The notes: generated from the sequence alone by a model not told the origin. Positions 16,803-26,633 are shown, counted from the stretch's first letter. The stretch is 64,000 nt of DNA from Blastococcus saxobsidens (GCF_002938435.1 NZ_POQT01000002.1:62001-126000), one strand, 5' to 3'. Program-made: numbers and translations.

Positions 16803-17546
16803 TCACCGACCTCGGGCGCCGGACCGGCGGGCAGTGGCGTAGGACGGCTCCCGGAAACGGGCCAGCGGCCCGTCCGGCACCAGCCCGGGCGGCGCGTTGC
16901 GGACGGCGTCGAAGCGCATAGCGGTGTCCAGCCGGTCCTGCGCAGCGGTGCTGTACAGCCGGGCGAAGGGCCGCCACGCGCCCCTCCCGACGGCCGCGGC
17001 GAGGGTGAACGCCAGCACCCGGTCCGACGCCGCCCCGGCCACCGGCCCGGGGTCGGACGAGCCCCCCGACGTGGCGGGCAGCGCCGCGATCCGGATCGGA
17101 CCGGCCGCCGACGAGTACGCCATGATCGAGCCGTAGGTCACCTCGGCGCCGATGCGCGGCAGCGGTACCAGCCGGCCCCAGGCACCGCGGCCCGTGCTCG
17201 AGAGCAAGAGGTCCACCGGCGCGTCGTCGCTGCCCAGGCGGATCGCGAGGCCGAGGACGTCGGGCAGCGGCGCGGGCAGCCCGGCTCCACGGGACAACCG
17301 CACCACGACCGGCTCGGTGCGCACCTCGTCCAGCCAGGGCACTCCGAGTCCCGGCGTCGCGCCGTGCCGCTCGAGCACCGCGTCGAAGACCGCCCCGCGC
17401 GGGTGCATGGGCCTGCCGCCGCGCCAGCGCGCCACGGCGCCCAGGGGCACGGCAACCGCCCTGCCGGCAAGCTCCGCCAGATCCGCCACGACGTCCTCCA
17501 GGTCTCGGACGGGCGGCGTACCCGGACCGACCGGACGGCTATGCAC
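16803..17546 (-). CDS. Conserved hypothetical, possibly catalase-like fold
   Basis: 247 aa. The arrangement resembles the small actinobacterial proteins often labelled phosphodiesterase or catalase-like: RPMHPRGAVFDAVLERHG, VVVRLSRGAGLPAPLPDVLG, a middle IRIAALPA, and C-terminal APPGLVPDGPLARFREPSYA. I base this on memory of the pattern; haem ligands cannot be identified. No operon partner. Confidence 0.55.
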   Translation of the reverse strand: MHSRPVGPGTPPVRDLEDVVADLAELAGRAVAVPLGAVARWRGGRPMHPRGAVFDAVLERHGATPGLGVPWLDEVRTEPVVVRLSRGAGLPAPLPDVLGLAIRLGSDDAPVDLLLSSTGRGAWGRLVPLPRIGAEVTYGSIMAYSSAAGPIRIAALPATSGGSSDPGPVAGAASDRVLAFTLAAAVGRGAWRPFARLYSTAAQDRLDTAMRFDAVRNAPPGLVPDGPLARFREPSYATARRSGARGR

Positions 17547-17711
17547 CGGCCTCGGTGGTGGGCAGCGTCACGCCTCCGGGCCATCTGGCGAGTCCTGCTG
17601 TTACCGGTGGGACGGAAGCCGATCCGGTGGGCGAACTGTGCGCATGTCGACCGGGATGTCGGTGAAGATCTGCCGGGTGACACGGACCAGTCCGCGCCCT
17701 ACGTTGAGTGC

Positions 17712-17930
17712 ATGCTCTCGACACTCCTGGTCATCGGCGGTGTGCTGGTCGGTCTGCTCGTGCTGCTGGCCGTGATCGTGAGCCTCAGTGCCCGGCCGGC
17801 CACGGCCACCCGCACGACCCCTGGCGGCACCCGCACGCCGGTCTGGGCCGCCGACGCCGGCCGCCCGCACCCCGACGCCTGGTCGGCACCCGTCGCCTCC
17901 ACGACGAGCGAGATGCCCGCCGTCCGCTGA
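17712..17930 (+). CDS. Small single-pass membrane protein
   Basis: 72 aa from ATG 17712: an N-terminal helix LVIGGVLVGLLVLLAVIVSL followed by a Thr/Pro-rich polar tail. Function unknown. It is convergent with the GMC oxidoreductase gene 13 bp away. Confidence 0.5.
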   Translation: MLSTLLVIGGVLVGLLVLLAVIVSLSARPATATRTTPGGTRTPVWAADAGRPHPDAWSAPVASTTSEMPAVR

Positions 17931-17943
17931 TGTCCTGCGGCGG

Positions 17944-19464
17944 TCAGCCGCCGTCGGTCATCAGCTCGGCCCCCCGCTCCCCCACCAGAACCGCCGTCGC
18001 CGCCGGACCCCGGCTCGGGACCCGCGGCAGCACCGCCGTGTCGGCGACCCGCAGCCCGTCGACCCCCCGCACCCGCAGCTCCTGGTCGACCACCGCCCCG
18101 GGGTCGGACTCCGGCCCCATGCGCGCCGTCCCGGACAGGTGCACCGCCGTGGTCAGCCGCTCCCGGATCCAGCGGTCCAGCGCGGCGTCGTCGCGCGGCA
18201 GCTCCGCGGGCTCGCCGAACTCCCCCAGCGCCCGTGCCGCCAGCAGTTCCGCCGCCAGCCGGACCCCGGCACGCATGCGCGCGGCGTCGGCCGCCTCGGC
18301 GAGGTGCCGGTACTCCACCAGCGGTGAGCTGCCGGGCGCACCGTCGACCAGGGTGAGCCGGCTCGTGCCCTCGGTGCGCTGCAGTCCGACGCCCACCTCG
18401 ACCGGCCGGCCGGGCGCCGGGCGGCCGGTCATGACCTGGGCGAAGGGCGCCAGCCAGGGCAGCACCTCCAGGTCCCCGGGGACGGTGGCGCCGTCGGACG
18501 TGGTGTGCAGGACGCCGTGCAACGGTGCCTCCCCCGGCCCGGCCGGAACGCCGTCGCGCGGGCTGAACGGCAGGTAGACCAGCGGGTGGTCGGTGCCGCC
18601 CTCGCCGACGCCCGGCGCGTCGACCAGCACCTCGATGCCGGCCGCCCGCAGCCGCTGCGCCGGACCGATGCCCGACAGCAGGAGCAGGTGCGGCGAACCC
18701 ACCGCACCGGCGCAGAGCACCACCTCGGCGGCCCGGACGTCGCCGGCCGACGTCCGGACGCCGACCGCCCGTCCCCGCTCGAGGAGGACCTGCAGCACCT
18801 GGACGCCCCCGCGCACCGCCAGCCCCGGGTGCCCGCGGCGCGGGGCGAGGTAGGCGTCGGCGGCGCTGATCCGCACGCCGTCCAGGACGTTGCGCGGCAC
18901 CGGCCCGTACCCCGGGAGGCCGCCGGCGTTCTTGTCCGGCTCCTCGGGCATCCCGAGCTCCGCGGCCGCGGCCGCGAACGCGTCGGCGAGCGGGGACCCG
19001 CCCGCCGGCCGGGCCACCGGTACCGGCCCGTCGGCGCCGTGCCCCGGCCGGTCCCCCACGTCGCGGTCGCTCTCCAGGCGGACCAGCGCGGGCAGCAGCC
19101 GGTCCCAGGCCCACAGGTGGTTGCCCGCGGCGGCCCAGCCGGCCGCGTCGTGCGGCGTCGGCCGGATGAAGTACCCGGCGTTGGTGGCGCTCGATCCACC
19201 GACGACCCGCCCGCGGGGCACCCGGAGGGTGCGCCCGTCCGGCAGCAGGCCGGGCAGGTCCCAGTTCGCGGGATGGCCGGGGACCGCCGCCCGCAGCGTC
19301 GTCGCGTCCCGCAGGTCCTCGGGGACGTCGGACGCCCGCGGGTGGTCGGCGCCGGCCTCGAGCAGCAGCACCCGCCGTCCGGCGTCGACCAGCCGGGCGG
19401 CCAGCGCGCAGCCCGCCGTCCCGGCCCCCACCACGACGACGTCCCAGCCGCCGTCCTCAGCCAT
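17944..19464 (-). CDS. GMC-family FAD-dependent oxidoreductase
   Basis: 506 aa. An ADP-binding fold is at the N-terminus (WDVVVVGAGTAGCALAARLV). GMC signature 1-like GRVVGGSSATNAGYFIRPTP lies near residue 85 and signature 2-like GAVGSPHLLLLSGIGPA near residue 245. The C-terminal VHLSGTARMG and SRGPAATAVLVGERGA segments supply the active-site His region. The family oxidises alcohols, choline or similar substrates. It is the last gene of a three-gene overlapping operon with a ligase and a MBL hydrolase, so its substrate may be linked to an acyl-CoA pathway. Mycofactocin-dependent MftG is related, but no mft genes are present. Confidence 0.85.
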   Translation of the reverse strand: MAEDGGWDVVVVGAGTAGCALAARLVDAGRRVLLLEAGADHPRASDVPEDLRDATTLRAAVPGHPANWDLPGLLPDGRTLRVPRGRVVGGSSATNAGYFIRPTPHDAAGWAAAGNHLWAWDRLLPALVRLESDRDVGDRPGHGADGPVPVARPAGGSPLADAFAAAAAELGMPEEPDKNAGGLPGYGPVPRNVLDGVRISAADAYLAPRRGHPGLAVRGGVQVLQVLLERGRAVGVRTSAGDVRAAEVVLCAGAVGSPHLLLLSGIGPAQRLRAAGIEVLVDAPGVGEGGTDHPLVYLPFSPRDGVPAGPGEAPLHGVLHTTSDGATVPGDLEVLPWLAPFAQVMTGRPAPGRPVEVGVGLQRTEGTSRLTLVDGAPGSSPLVEYRHLAEAADAARMRAGVRLAAELLAARALGEFGEPAELPRDDAALDRWIRERLTTAVHLSGTARMGPESDPGAVVDQELRVRGVDGLRVADTAVLPRVPSRGPAATAVLVGERGAELMTDGG

Positions 19465-20770
19465 CGGCGAGGCCGAGCGCCACAGGCAGGTCCAGGCGTC
19501 GGACCTTGCCGGTGGAGGTGCGCGGCAGCTCGGCCAGCGCGTGCAGCGCCTTGGGCCGCTTCGTCGGCGCCAGCCGCTCCCGCGTCCAGGTGGTCAGCTC
19601 CGCCGGATCGGCGTCGCCCACGTAGGCCGCCACCACGCGCTGCCCCCAGTCGGGGTCGGGGACGCCGAACACCGCGCTCTCCACGACCCCGGGGTGGGCG
19701 TCGAGGACGGCCTCCACCTCCGCCGGATAGACGTTGACCCCGCCGGAGATGACCAGGTCCTCCCGGCGACCGTCGAGCCACACGATGCCGTCGTCGTCGA
19801 TCCGGCCGAGGTCGCCGACGGTCACCCGGTCGTCCCGCCAGGCCGCCGCCGTCTTCTCCGGAGCCCGCCAGTACTCGAACCGGGCCCAGCGGGGCACGGC
19901 GCACCACAGCTGGCCCCGCTCGTCGGTCTCCAGCCGCCGGCCCGGCCGGGCCCGGCCCACGCTGCCGGGGGAGGCCAGCCAGTCCTCCGGCGAGCAGACG
20001 GTGAACTGCGCCTCGGTGGAGCCGTAGAACTCCCAGACGCTGCCGTCGGGCAGCGCCTCGAGAACCGCCCGCTTGAGCGGCTCGGGGCAGGGTGCGCCGG
20101 CGTGCACCAGCCGGCGGAAGCAGGACCAGTCGACGCCCCCGTGCGCGAGCAGCCGCTGCAGGTGGGTGGGCACGCAGAAGGTGCTGGTCGGCCGGAGCGT
20201 GCTGATCGCCGACGCGGCCCGGTGGACGTCGAAGGCGCCCGGCAGCAGCACCTCTCCCCCGGCCAGCAGGGCGTGGACGGCGAAGCGCAGCGGCGCGCTG
20301 TGGTGCAGCGGCGAGAGCACCAGGTGCCGGTCACCCGGGCCGAAGCCCCACAGCTCGATCTCCTCGGCGGCCAGGGCACGGGCGTCGGCCGGCGCCAGCA
20401 CGCCGGACCAGACGCCCTTGCGCCGCCCGGTGGTGCCCGACGTGTAGTGCATCGGCCGGGCCAGCGGCACGTCGGCGAGGTCGGCCTCCTCCTCGCCCAG
20501 CAGGCGAGCCGGGTCCGCGCCCACGTCCAGCCCCGGGTCGGCGTCCTCGGCCAGCGCGGCGCGCTCGTCGGCGGGCAGCGCCGGGTCCAGCACGACCGGC
20601 ACGATGCCCGTGCGCAGGGCGCCGAGCACGACCGCCAGCAGCTCCGGTGACGCCGTCGCCGAGACCAGCAGCCGGTCACCGGAGCGCAGACCGGCGGCGG
20701 TGAGCGAGGCGGCCGCGCGCCGCTGGTCGCGCTCGCTCCCCGCGCTGGTGACCAGCGGGACGTCGCTCAT
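19457..20770 (-). CDS. Short acyl-CoA synthetase / AMP-dependent ligase
   Basis: 437 aa from ATG 20770, shorter than the usual 500-600 because the N-terminal lobe is abbreviated. Adenylate-forming motifs are intact: P-loop MHYTSGTTGRRKGV (about residue 105), FYGSTEAQF, VGDLGRID...WLDGRREDLVISGGVNVYP, and the catalytic lysine region LPRTSTGKVRR. It activates a carboxylate to an acyl-adenylate and probably a CoA thioester. It overlaps the MBL gene upstream (ATGA) and the GMC gene downstream by 8 nt, indicating tight coupling. Confidence 0.85.
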   Translation of the reverse strand: MSDVPLVTSAGSERDQRRAAASLTAAGLRSGDRLLVSATASPELLAVVLGALRTGIVPVVLDPALPADERAALAEDADPGLDVGADPARLLGEEEADLADVPLARPMHYTSGTTGRRKGVWSGVLAPADARALAAEEIELWGFGPGDRHLVLSPLHHSAPLRFAVHALLAGGEVLLPGAFDVHRAASAISTLRPTSTFCVPTHLQRLLAHGGVDWSCFRRLVHAGAPCPEPLKRAVLEALPDGSVWEFYGSTEAQFTVCSPEDWLASPGSVGRARPGRRLETDERGQLWCAVPRWARFEYWRAPEKTAAAWRDDRVTVGDLGRIDDDGIVWLDGRREDLVISGGVNVYPAEVEAVLDAHPGVVESAVFGVPDPDWGQRVVAAYVGDADPAELTTWTRERLAPTKRPKALHALAELPRTSTGKVRRLDLPVALGLADG

Positions 20771-21645
20771 GCCGTGCGCACCCTCTCCGCCGGGCCCAGC
20801 ACGACGCGGCCCTCGACGGCGAGCTTGTCCAGCGTGGCGCGGGTGGACTGGGCCGCCGCCGGCCACACCTCGCGCGGCACCTGCGCATAGACGGTGGCGA
20901 CGAGCTGGTCCACGGTGGCGGCGCCCGCCGCCAGGGCGTCCAGCAGCTGCTGCTCCCGCTGCGCCCGGTGGGCCAGGTAGAAGTCGAGCACCGCGCCGGG
21001 GTCCTCGGTCAGCTCGGGGCCGTGCCCGCAGTACAGCGCGCTGGGGCCCAGGTCGTGGACGCGGCGCAGCGACTCCAGGTAGGCCACGACGTCGCCCTCC
21101 GGGTGCGTGACCACCGACGTCCCCCGGCCCAGCACGTGGTCACCGACCAGCACGGCGCCGGACTCCAGCCGGAACGCGAGGTGGTCGGCCGTGTGCCCGG
21201 GGGTGGCGACGACGTCGATCGCCGTCCCGGCCAGGGACAGCCGCTCCCCCGGTTCCAGCACCCGCCCGCCGGGGCCGGCGACCGCGGGGCTGCCCGCGGC
21301 CACGGGCGCGCCGAAGCGCTGCCCCCAGGGCAGGGCCGCCTCCGCGTGGTCCCCGTGATGATGGGTGACGAGGACGGCGACGCAGCGGGCACCCCGCGCC
21401 CCGAGCGCGGCCTCCACGGCGGCGAGGTGCGCAGCGTCGTCCGGCCCGGGGTCGACGAGCACCGCCTGCCCGTTGCCCGGCGCACCGACGACGTAGGTGT
21501 TCGTGCCGTCGAGCGTCATCGGCGAGGGGTTGGGCGCCAGCACCCGGGTGACCAGGGGCTCGAGGTCGGCGGTGCGCGGCAGGGCACCCAGGGCGGGCAG
21601 GCCCCAGCCGGTGCGGGGATCGGGCAGCGCGGTCACGGCCCGCAC
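20767..21645 (-). CDS. MBL-fold hydrolase (LACTB2/glyoxalase II-like)
   Basis: 292 aa. The metal-binding motif THHHGDH lies near residue 94, followed by VVATPGHTADHL, VGDHVLG and YCGHGP. The N-terminal TLDGTNTYVVG is typical of the LACTB2-like branch, and a winged-helix-like C-terminal region (AQSTRATLDKLAVEGRV) follows. First gene of the operon with the AMP-ligase and GMC oxidoreductase. GTG 21645 or GTG 21636 could start it. Likely a thioester or phosphodiester hydrolase. Confidence 0.85.
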   Translation of the reverse strand: MRAVTALPDPRTGWGLPALGALPRTADLEPLVTRVLAPNPSPMTLDGTNTYVVGAPGNGQAVLVDPGPDDAAHLAAVEAALGARGARCVAVLVTHHHGDHAEAALPWGQRFGAPVAAGSPAVAGPGGRVLEPGERLSLAGTAIDVVATPGHTADHLAFRLESGAVLVGDHVLGRGTSVVTHPEGDVVAYLESLRRVHDLGPSALYCGHGPELTEDPGAVLDFYLAHRAQREQQLLDALAAGAATVDQLVATVYAQVPREVWPAAAQSTRATLDKLAVEGRVVLGPAERVRTA

Positions 21646-21695
21646 GCTAGCGTCGCTGCCACCTCTCCGCGCCCCCGGTGGCTAGCCTGCCGGGC

Positions 21696-22181
21696 ATGCG
21701 CCGTTCCCTCTCCGCATACCGCACCGGCCTGTCCGTGGCCGCAGCGCTCACCCTGCTGACCGCTTGCGGAGGCTCCGACGGGGGGAGCTCTGCGACCGGC
21801 ACACCGACCACCGCGGCAGCGAGGTCGCAGTTCTGCACGCAGGCCGCCAGCATCCAGGAGCGGCTGGGGGCCACGGCCAACGGTGTGTCCGATCCGACGG
21901 AGCTCCCCCAGGTCCTGCGGCAGGCAGCCGACGAGATCCGGGCGATCGATGCGCCCGAGGAGATCGAGGCGGACTGGAACGCGCTGGCCGACGGGGCGCA
22001 GCGGTTCTCCGAGGCCATCGCCGGCATCGACTTCCAGGACCCGGACGCCCTGGCCACCCTGGAGCAGCAGCTCACCCCGGTGCAGCAGGGGCTGGCGACC
22101 GCCTCGACCAACGTCGAGGACTACCTGCGCGACGGCTGCGGCATCGACGTCCCGACCGGCACCGCCACGCCGGGCGGCTAG
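21696..22181 (+). CDS. Secreted lipoprotein, helical
   Basis: 161 aa from ATG 21696. The signal peptide SVAAALTLLTAC carries lipobox LTAC. The mature part looks helical (QFCTQAASIQERLGATANG, ADEIRAIDAPEEIEADWNAL) with a terminal DGCGIDV. No family recognised; resembles many short actinobacterial solute-exposed lipoproteins. Divergent from the MBL operon. Confidence 0.65.
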   Translation: MRRSLSAYRTGLSVAAALTLLTACGGSDGGSSATGTPTTAAARSQFCTQAASIQERLGATANGVSDPTELPQVLRQAADEIRAIDAPEEIEADWNALADGAQRFSEAIAGIDFQDPDALATLEQQLTPVQQGLATASTNVEDYLRDGCGIDVPTGTATPGG

Positions 22182-22190
22182 CGCGCGTCT

Positions 22191-22253
22191 GGAACGCCCC
22201 CCTGCAGGGGCCCGGCGCGAGCGTGCGAGCGCTGGGGGGCAGGGGGTCCTTCT
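22191..22253 (-). repeat. Stop-anchored GC-rich repeat, copy A
   Basis: On the minus strand it starts 2 nt after the M23 peptidase TGA with AAGGACCCCCTGCCCCCC, then CGCTCGCACGCTCGCG and a closing arm CCCCTGCAGGGGGG. Shares AAGGACCCC and CTCGCACGCTCG with copies B and C (27835 and 28346). Can fold and probably terminates transcription. Confidence 0.7.
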
Positions 22254-23624
22254 TCAGCCGCCGCAGCCGCCGAGGTAGATCCCACGGGCGTTCAGCCACG
22301 GCACCGGGTCGACCTGCCCGCCGTACATGGCCCCGTTCGGGTGGACCTCGAAGTGCAGGTGGGGTCCGGTCGACTGGCCGCGGTTGCCGACCTGCGCGAT
22401 CTGCTCCCCCGCCGCGACGCGCTCGCCCTCGCTGACGAAGTAGCGGTTGATGTGGCCGTACACGGTGACCGAGCCGTCGTCGCCCTCGACGTAGACGGCG
22501 AGGCCGAAGCCGGTGGCCGGACCGGCCCGGCGCACGACGCCGTCGGTGGCCGAGTAGATCGGCGTCCCGAGCGGGGCGGCGATGTCCACGCCGCCGTGCA
22601 GGGCGCCCCACCGCCAGCCGTAGCAGCTGGACACCCGGCCCGACGTCGGCTTCGCGTAGCCGGAGGCGGCCTGCCCACCGCCGCCGCTGCTGCCCTCGGA
22701 CCCATCGCCGCCGCCGGAGTCGGCGCGCGCGGCTGCCGCCGCGGCCTCGGCCTCCCGGGCTGCGCGCTCGGCCGCTGCCCGCGCCGCGGCCTCCTCGGCC
22801 TCCTTCTGGGCCACCCACTGGTCGTGCGCGTTGCGTGCCCCCTGCAGCTCGAGCAGGTGGATCTCCGCGGCCTTCAGCTGCTCCTCGTACGCCGCCTTCT
22901 GGGCGTCGACCTCCGCGTAGGCGGCCTGCTGCGCCGCGAGCTGGGCGTCGGCCGCTGCCTTGGTCTCCTCCGCCGACGCCTCGGCGGCGGCCCGCTCGTC
23001 CCGGGCGGCGCGGGCCGTGGACTCGGCGTTCGCCTGCCGGATCTTGGCGACCTCCAGCGTGCCGAGCACGTCGAGCTCGTTCTGCGCGACGTAGTCCAGC
23101 ATCGCGGCGCGCTGGATCAGCTCGGCCGGTCCCCGGGCGTCGAGCAGCGCCGCGGAGCTGGCCAGCGTGGAGCCCTGCATGTAGCTGTCACGGGAGAACA
23201 GCGCGATGCGCGCCTCGGCCCTGGCGACCTCGTCGGCCGCCGCCTGCAGATCCGCGGCGGCCTGCGCGGCCGCGGCCTGCGCCATCTCCAGCGCCTCCTT
23301 GGCCGCCTCGTAGGCGGTGCCGGCGGCCTCGGCCTGGACGCCGACCCGCTCCAGCTCGGCCTCGGCGCCGGCGAGCAGCCCGAGGAGCCGGCCCACCTCC
23401 GCGGCGGCGGCGTCCTTGCTGCCCTGGGCCGCACCCAGCTGGCTGTCGGTGGGGTTCGGCGGAGGTGGCGGCAGGGCTCCCGCCGGTGACGCGGTGCCCA
23501 GGAGGACGGCGCCGACCGCCACCCCGGCGAGGGTGGCGCGCAGGGCACGGGACGAGCGGCGCGTGACACGCCGGCGGATGCCGGCCCACGGGGTCAGCGG
23601 TCCGGTCGGACGGCGCTGGTGCAT
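22254..23624 (-). CDS. Secreted M23 (LytM-like) endopeptidase with coiled coil
   Basis: 456 aa. A Tat/Sec-like signal (RRVTRRSSRALRATLAGVAV... ending in PAGA) is followed by a long Ala/Glu-rich coiled coil (about residues 65-300) and a Gly/Ser linker. The C-terminal M23 domain has HGGVDIAAPLGTPI, VYGHINRYF and GPHLHFEVHPNG, which supply the zinc ligands. Such proteins cut peptidoglycan cross-links or activate amidases during division. The zinc ligands look complete, so it may itself be active. Monocistronic; its stop abuts repeat copy A. Confidence 0.9.
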   Translation of the reverse strand: MHQRRPTGPLTPWAGIRRRVTRRSSRALRATLAGVAVGAVLLGTASPAGALPPPPPNPTDSQLGAAQGSKDAAAAEVGRLLGLLAGAEAELERVGVQAEAAGTAYEAAKEALEMAQAAAAQAAADLQAAADEVARAEARIALFSRDSYMQGSTLASSAALLDARGPAELIQRAAMLDYVAQNELDVLGTLEVAKIRQANAESTARAARDERAAAEASAEETKAAADAQLAAQQAAYAEVDAQKAAYEEQLKAAEIHLLELQGARNAHDQWVAQKEAEEAAARAAAERAAREAEAAAAAARADSGGGDGSEGSSGGGGQAASGYAKPTSGRVSSCYGWRWGALHGGVDIAAPLGTPIYSATDGVVRRAGPATGFGLAVYVEGDDGSVTVYGHINRYFVSEGERVAAGEQIAQVGNRGQSTGPHLHFEVHPNGAMYGGQVDPVPWLNARGIYLGGCGG

Positions 23625-23776
23625 GACTCGCTCCCTGGGGAAGAGGGTGGGGCGTTGAGCCCAGCGAGAGTCGCACCGTCACCAGCTGTCACAAAGGCAA
23701 CACGCGGAACACGTGCCGCGCCGCGATGAGAACGGTCAGTGGCTGTCTCGTGGCCGTCGGCTTGTCGACACGGGGC

Positions 23777-24571
23777 TCAGCCGCCCGGGCGCTCCAGCTC
23801 GTGCGCCAGCGCGTCGAGCTCCGCCCCACCGGCCATCAACCGGATCAGCTCGTCGCGACCGATGTCGGCCTTCGCGAACTCGCCGAGGCTGCGCCCCCGG
23901 TTGAGCACGAGGAAGCGGTCGCCCACCGGATGGGCGTGGTGCGGGTTGTGCGTGATCAGGACGACGCCGACGCCGCGGTCACGCGCCTGCGCCACGTAGC
24001 GCAGCACCACGCCCGCCTGCTTGACGCCCAGAGCGGAGGTGGGCTCGTCGAGGATCAGCACCCGGGCGCCGAAGTGGACGGCCCGCGCGATGGCCACCGA
24101 CTGGCGCTCCCCGCCCGACAGCGTGCCGACGGGCTGGTCGGGGTCGCGGATGTCGATGCCCATCGCGGCCAGTTCCCGCCGGGTGACGTCCTTGGCCCGG
24201 CCCGCGTCGAACCGGCGGAACGGCCCCCAGCCCTTCGTCGGCTCCGCGCCCAGGAAGAAGTTCCGCCAGACCGCCATCAGCGGGATCATCGCCAGGTCCT
24301 GGAAGACCGTGGCGATGCCGGCGTCCAGCGCCTCGCGAGGGGAACCGAAGGTCACCGGCTCGCCGTCGAGCAGCAGCCGGCCGCGGTCGGGCCGGTGCAC
24401 GCCGGAGAGCACTTTGATGAGCGTGGACTTGCCGGCGCCGTTGTCACCGAGCACGCACGTCACCTCGCCCGCGCGCACCGTGGTGCTGATGCCGTCCAGG
24501 GCGGTGACCGATCCGTAGTCCTTGCCGACGTCGCGCAGCTCGAGCAGCGGCGTGGTGGGCGGGCGCGTCAT
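23777..24571 (-). CDS. Sugar ABC transporter ATP-binding protein (single ABC domain)
   Basis: 264 aa from ATG 24571, overlapping the permease stop (ATGA). Walker [11 protein letters not shown]-loop VFQDLAM, signature [14 protein letters not shown], Walker [11 protein letters not shown] and H-loop THNPHH are all intact. Only one ABC domain is present, as in FrcA-type systems, rather than the double RbsA type. Powers import with the next two genes upstream. Confidence 0.92.
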   Translation of the reverse strand: MTRPPTTPLLELRDVGKDYGSVTALDGISTTVRAGEVTCVLGDNGAGKSTLIKVLSGVHRPDRGRLLLDGEPVTFGSPREALDAGIATVFQDLAMIPLMAVWRNFFLGAEPTKGWGPFRRFDAGRAKDVTRRELAAMGIDIRDPDQPVGTLSGGERQSVAIARAVHFGARVLILDEPTSALGVKQAGVVLRYVAQARDRGVGVVLITHNPHHAHPVGDRFLVLNRGRSLGEFAKADIGRDELIRLMAGGAELDALAHELERPGG

Positions 24572-25626
24572 CGGCGGGCCGCCTCGGCGTAGCGGCGGAC
24601 CAGCCGGTTGGTCAGCACGGCGAGCAGGAGCATCGCGCCGAGGAAGAAGTAGAACCAGTCCGCGTCCCACCGCAGGTACGGGATGCCGAGCTGCGTCATG
24701 CCGAAGATCAGTGCGCCCAGCGAGGCGCCGATGGCCGAGCCGAACCCGCCGGTGAGCAGGCACCCGCCGATCACCGCGGCGACGATGTAGATGAGCTCCT
24801 GGCCGATGCCGGTGTTGGCCTGCACCGAGGTGAGCCGCACGGCCAGCGTCGTGCCGACGAACCAGGCCGCGCCCGCCGTCGTCATGAACAGCGCGATGGT
24901 CGTGCGGCGGGCCGGCACGCCCACGTTCCGCGCGGCCACGTCGTCCCCGCCGGTGGCGAACACCCAGTTGCCGAACCGGGTGCGCAGCAGCACCCAGGTG
25001 GCCAGTGCGGTGAACAGCAACCACCAGAGGACGGCGACCCGGACCTCGGCACCCAGCACGCCCACACGGGAGGCGAACACCCACTCCGCGGCCGCGTAGC
25101 CGGGGACGTCGTCGATACCGCCGACGGTGACCGTGCCGGTGAACAACTTCGTCAGCCCCAGGTTCAGGCCCTGGAGCATCAGGAACGTGGCGAGCGTGAT
25201 GATGAAGCTCGGCAGCCCGGTGCGGGTCACCAGCCAGCCGTTGACGAAACCGATCGCCAGCGCCAGCAGCAGCGCGACGCCGATGGCCACCCACAGGTTC
25301 TGCCGCAGCTGCGTGGCCACGACGCCCACGGTGAGCGCGGTCGTCCCGACGAGCACGCCGGCCGACAGGTCGAAGTGCCCGCCGATCATCAGCAGCGCGA
25401 CCGCGACCGCCATGATCCCCAACGTCGACGCGGGGTCCAGCCAGTTGGCGATGCCACGCGGCGAGCGGAACGTCTCCGACTGCACCGCGAAGAACGCGAA
25501 GACCACCACGGCGCCGATCAGCGCGCCGAGCTCCGGCGTGACCAGCAGCCGGCGGAGCGGGCCGGGCGCCGTCAGCCGCTCGTCCGAGCGCCGGCCGGCC
25601 GGCGCGGTGGCCTCCCGGGTGCTCAG
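24568..25626 (-). CDS. Sugar ABC transporter permease (ribose/fructose type)
   Basis: About 352 aa with 8-10 hydrophobic helices. Typical BPD_transp_2 segments are [20 protein letters not shown] near residue 75 and [20 protein letters not shown] near residue 125, with the late [24 protein letters not shown] find no ATG, GTG or TTG in frame near the expected N-terminus. The best candidate is CTG at 25626, whose last two bases overlap the binding-protein stop (CTGA), giving [11 protein letters not shown]. The start is therefore uncertain by tens of residues. Middle gene of a binding protein-permease-ATPase operon. Confidence 0.85.
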   Translation of the reverse strand: MSTREATAPAGRRSDERLTAPGPLRRLLVTPELGALIGAVVVFAFFAVQSETFRSPRGIANWLDPASTLGIMAVAVALLMIGGHFDLSAGVLVGTTALTVGVVATQLRQNLWVAIGVALLLALAIGFVNGWLVTRTGLPSFIITLATFLMLQGLNLGLTKLFTGTVTVGGIDDVPGYAAAEWVFASRVGVLGAEVRVAVLWWLLFTALATWVLLRTRFGNWVFATGGDDVAARNVGVPARRTTIALFMTTAGAAWFVGTTLAVRLTSVQANTGIGQELIYIVAAVIGGCLLTGGFGSAIGASLGALIFGMTQLGIPYLRWDADWFYFFLGAMLLLAVLTNRLVRRYAEAARR

Positions 25627-26615
25627 CGCGTACCGGCCGAGGCCAGGTCGGCGATCTCGTCGACGTTGTCGGCGTCGACGATGCCCGGGCCGGTGAGGAC
25701 CGGCTGCCCACCACCGACGGTGTTCAGGTTCTGGGCGTAGAGCTTGAGCATCACGACCGGCAGGTAGCCCTGCTCGTACTGCTGCTGGTCGACGGCGAAG
25801 GCGATGTCGCCGGCCTGGATGCCGCTGATGACGTCCGCGTTGAGGTCGAACGTCGCCACCTGCGCGTCGGAGCCGGCGTCGGTGGCCGCCTCGACCGCCA
25901 CCGCCGCCACGGCCGAGTTCAGGGTGAGAACGGCGTCGATCGCGGCGTCCCCCTGCAGCTGGGAGGCGATGGCCGACTGCGCGCCCGGCAGGTCGTTGAC
26001 GTCCACCTGGAGCGGGGTCACCTCGGCGCCCAGGCCCTCGGAGGCGCCGGCGCACCGTTGCTCGAGGCCGATGTTGCCGGCCTCGTGCACGACGCAGAGG
26101 ACATTGGTCGCGCCCGACTCCGCCAGCTGCTGCCCGGCGCCGCGGCCGGCGATCGCCTCGTCCTGCCCGACGTGGCCGATGGCGCCGAACTCCGCGGACC
26201 GCTCGCCACCGGAGTTGATGGTGATGACCGGGATGCCGGCCGCCACCGCGCCCTCGATCGACTCCTGCAGCGCGTCCGGGTTGGCCATCGAGACGACGAT
26301 GCCGTCGGCTTGCGAGTTCACCGCCGCATCGATCAACTGCGCCTGGCGCTGGGGGTCCCCGTCGCTCTGGTAGTCGACGTCGATCCCGAGGTCCTCCCCC
26401 GCCTGCTCGGCGCCGTTCTGCACCACGTCCCAGAAGGCGTCGCCCGCCGAGCCGTGGGTGATGACCGAGAAACTCAGGTCGCCGCCGGCGGAGGTGCCGC
26501 CACCGCCGCTCCCGCCGTCGCCGCCGTCCGAGCCGCCACCGCCGTCGGTCGTGCACGCGGCGAGCAGGAGCGGTGCGGCCACGGCGAGTGCCAGCAGTCG
26601 CTTCGGTGCGGGCAT
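25623..26615 (-). CDS. Sugar ABC transporter substrate-binding lipoprotein
   Basis: 330 aa from ATG 26615 with a strong AGGAGG site. The lipoprotein signal [15 protein letters not shown] (lipobox LAAC) precedes a Gly-rich linker. The periplasmic-binding fold type I follows: [54 protein letters not shown] and [19 protein letters not shown]. These resemble ribose/fructose/inositol-binding proteins. Sugar identity cannot be deduced. First gene of the transporter operon. Confidence 0.9.
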   Translation of the reverse strand: MPAPKRLLALAVAAPLLLAACTTDGGGGSDGGDGGSGGGGTSAGGDLSFSVITHGSAGDAFWDVVQNGAEQAGEDLGIDVDYQSDGDPQRQAQLIDAAVNSQADGIVVSMANPDALQESIEGAVAAGIPVITINSGGERSAEFGAIGHVGQDEAIAGRGAGQQLAESGATNVLCVVHEAGNIGLEQRCAGASEGLGAEVTPLQVDVNDLPGAQSAIASQLQGDAAIDAVLTLNSAVAAVAVEAATDAGSDAQVATFDLNADVISGIQAGDIAFAVDQQQYEQGYLPVVMLKLYAQNLNTVGGGQPVLTGPGIVDADNVDEIADLASAGTR

Positions 26616-26633
26616 GGGGGGTCCTCCTGTGCT

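Noticed and set aside
17944-19464. Mycofactocin-dependent MftG
   Set aside because: GMC family is right, but no mftA-F genes are nearby and neighbours point to a different pathway.
23625-23776. c-di-AMP (ydaO-type) riboswitch before the M23 peptidase
   Set aside because: Only about 150 bp with none of the conserved core segments I would expect; just an ordinary leader.
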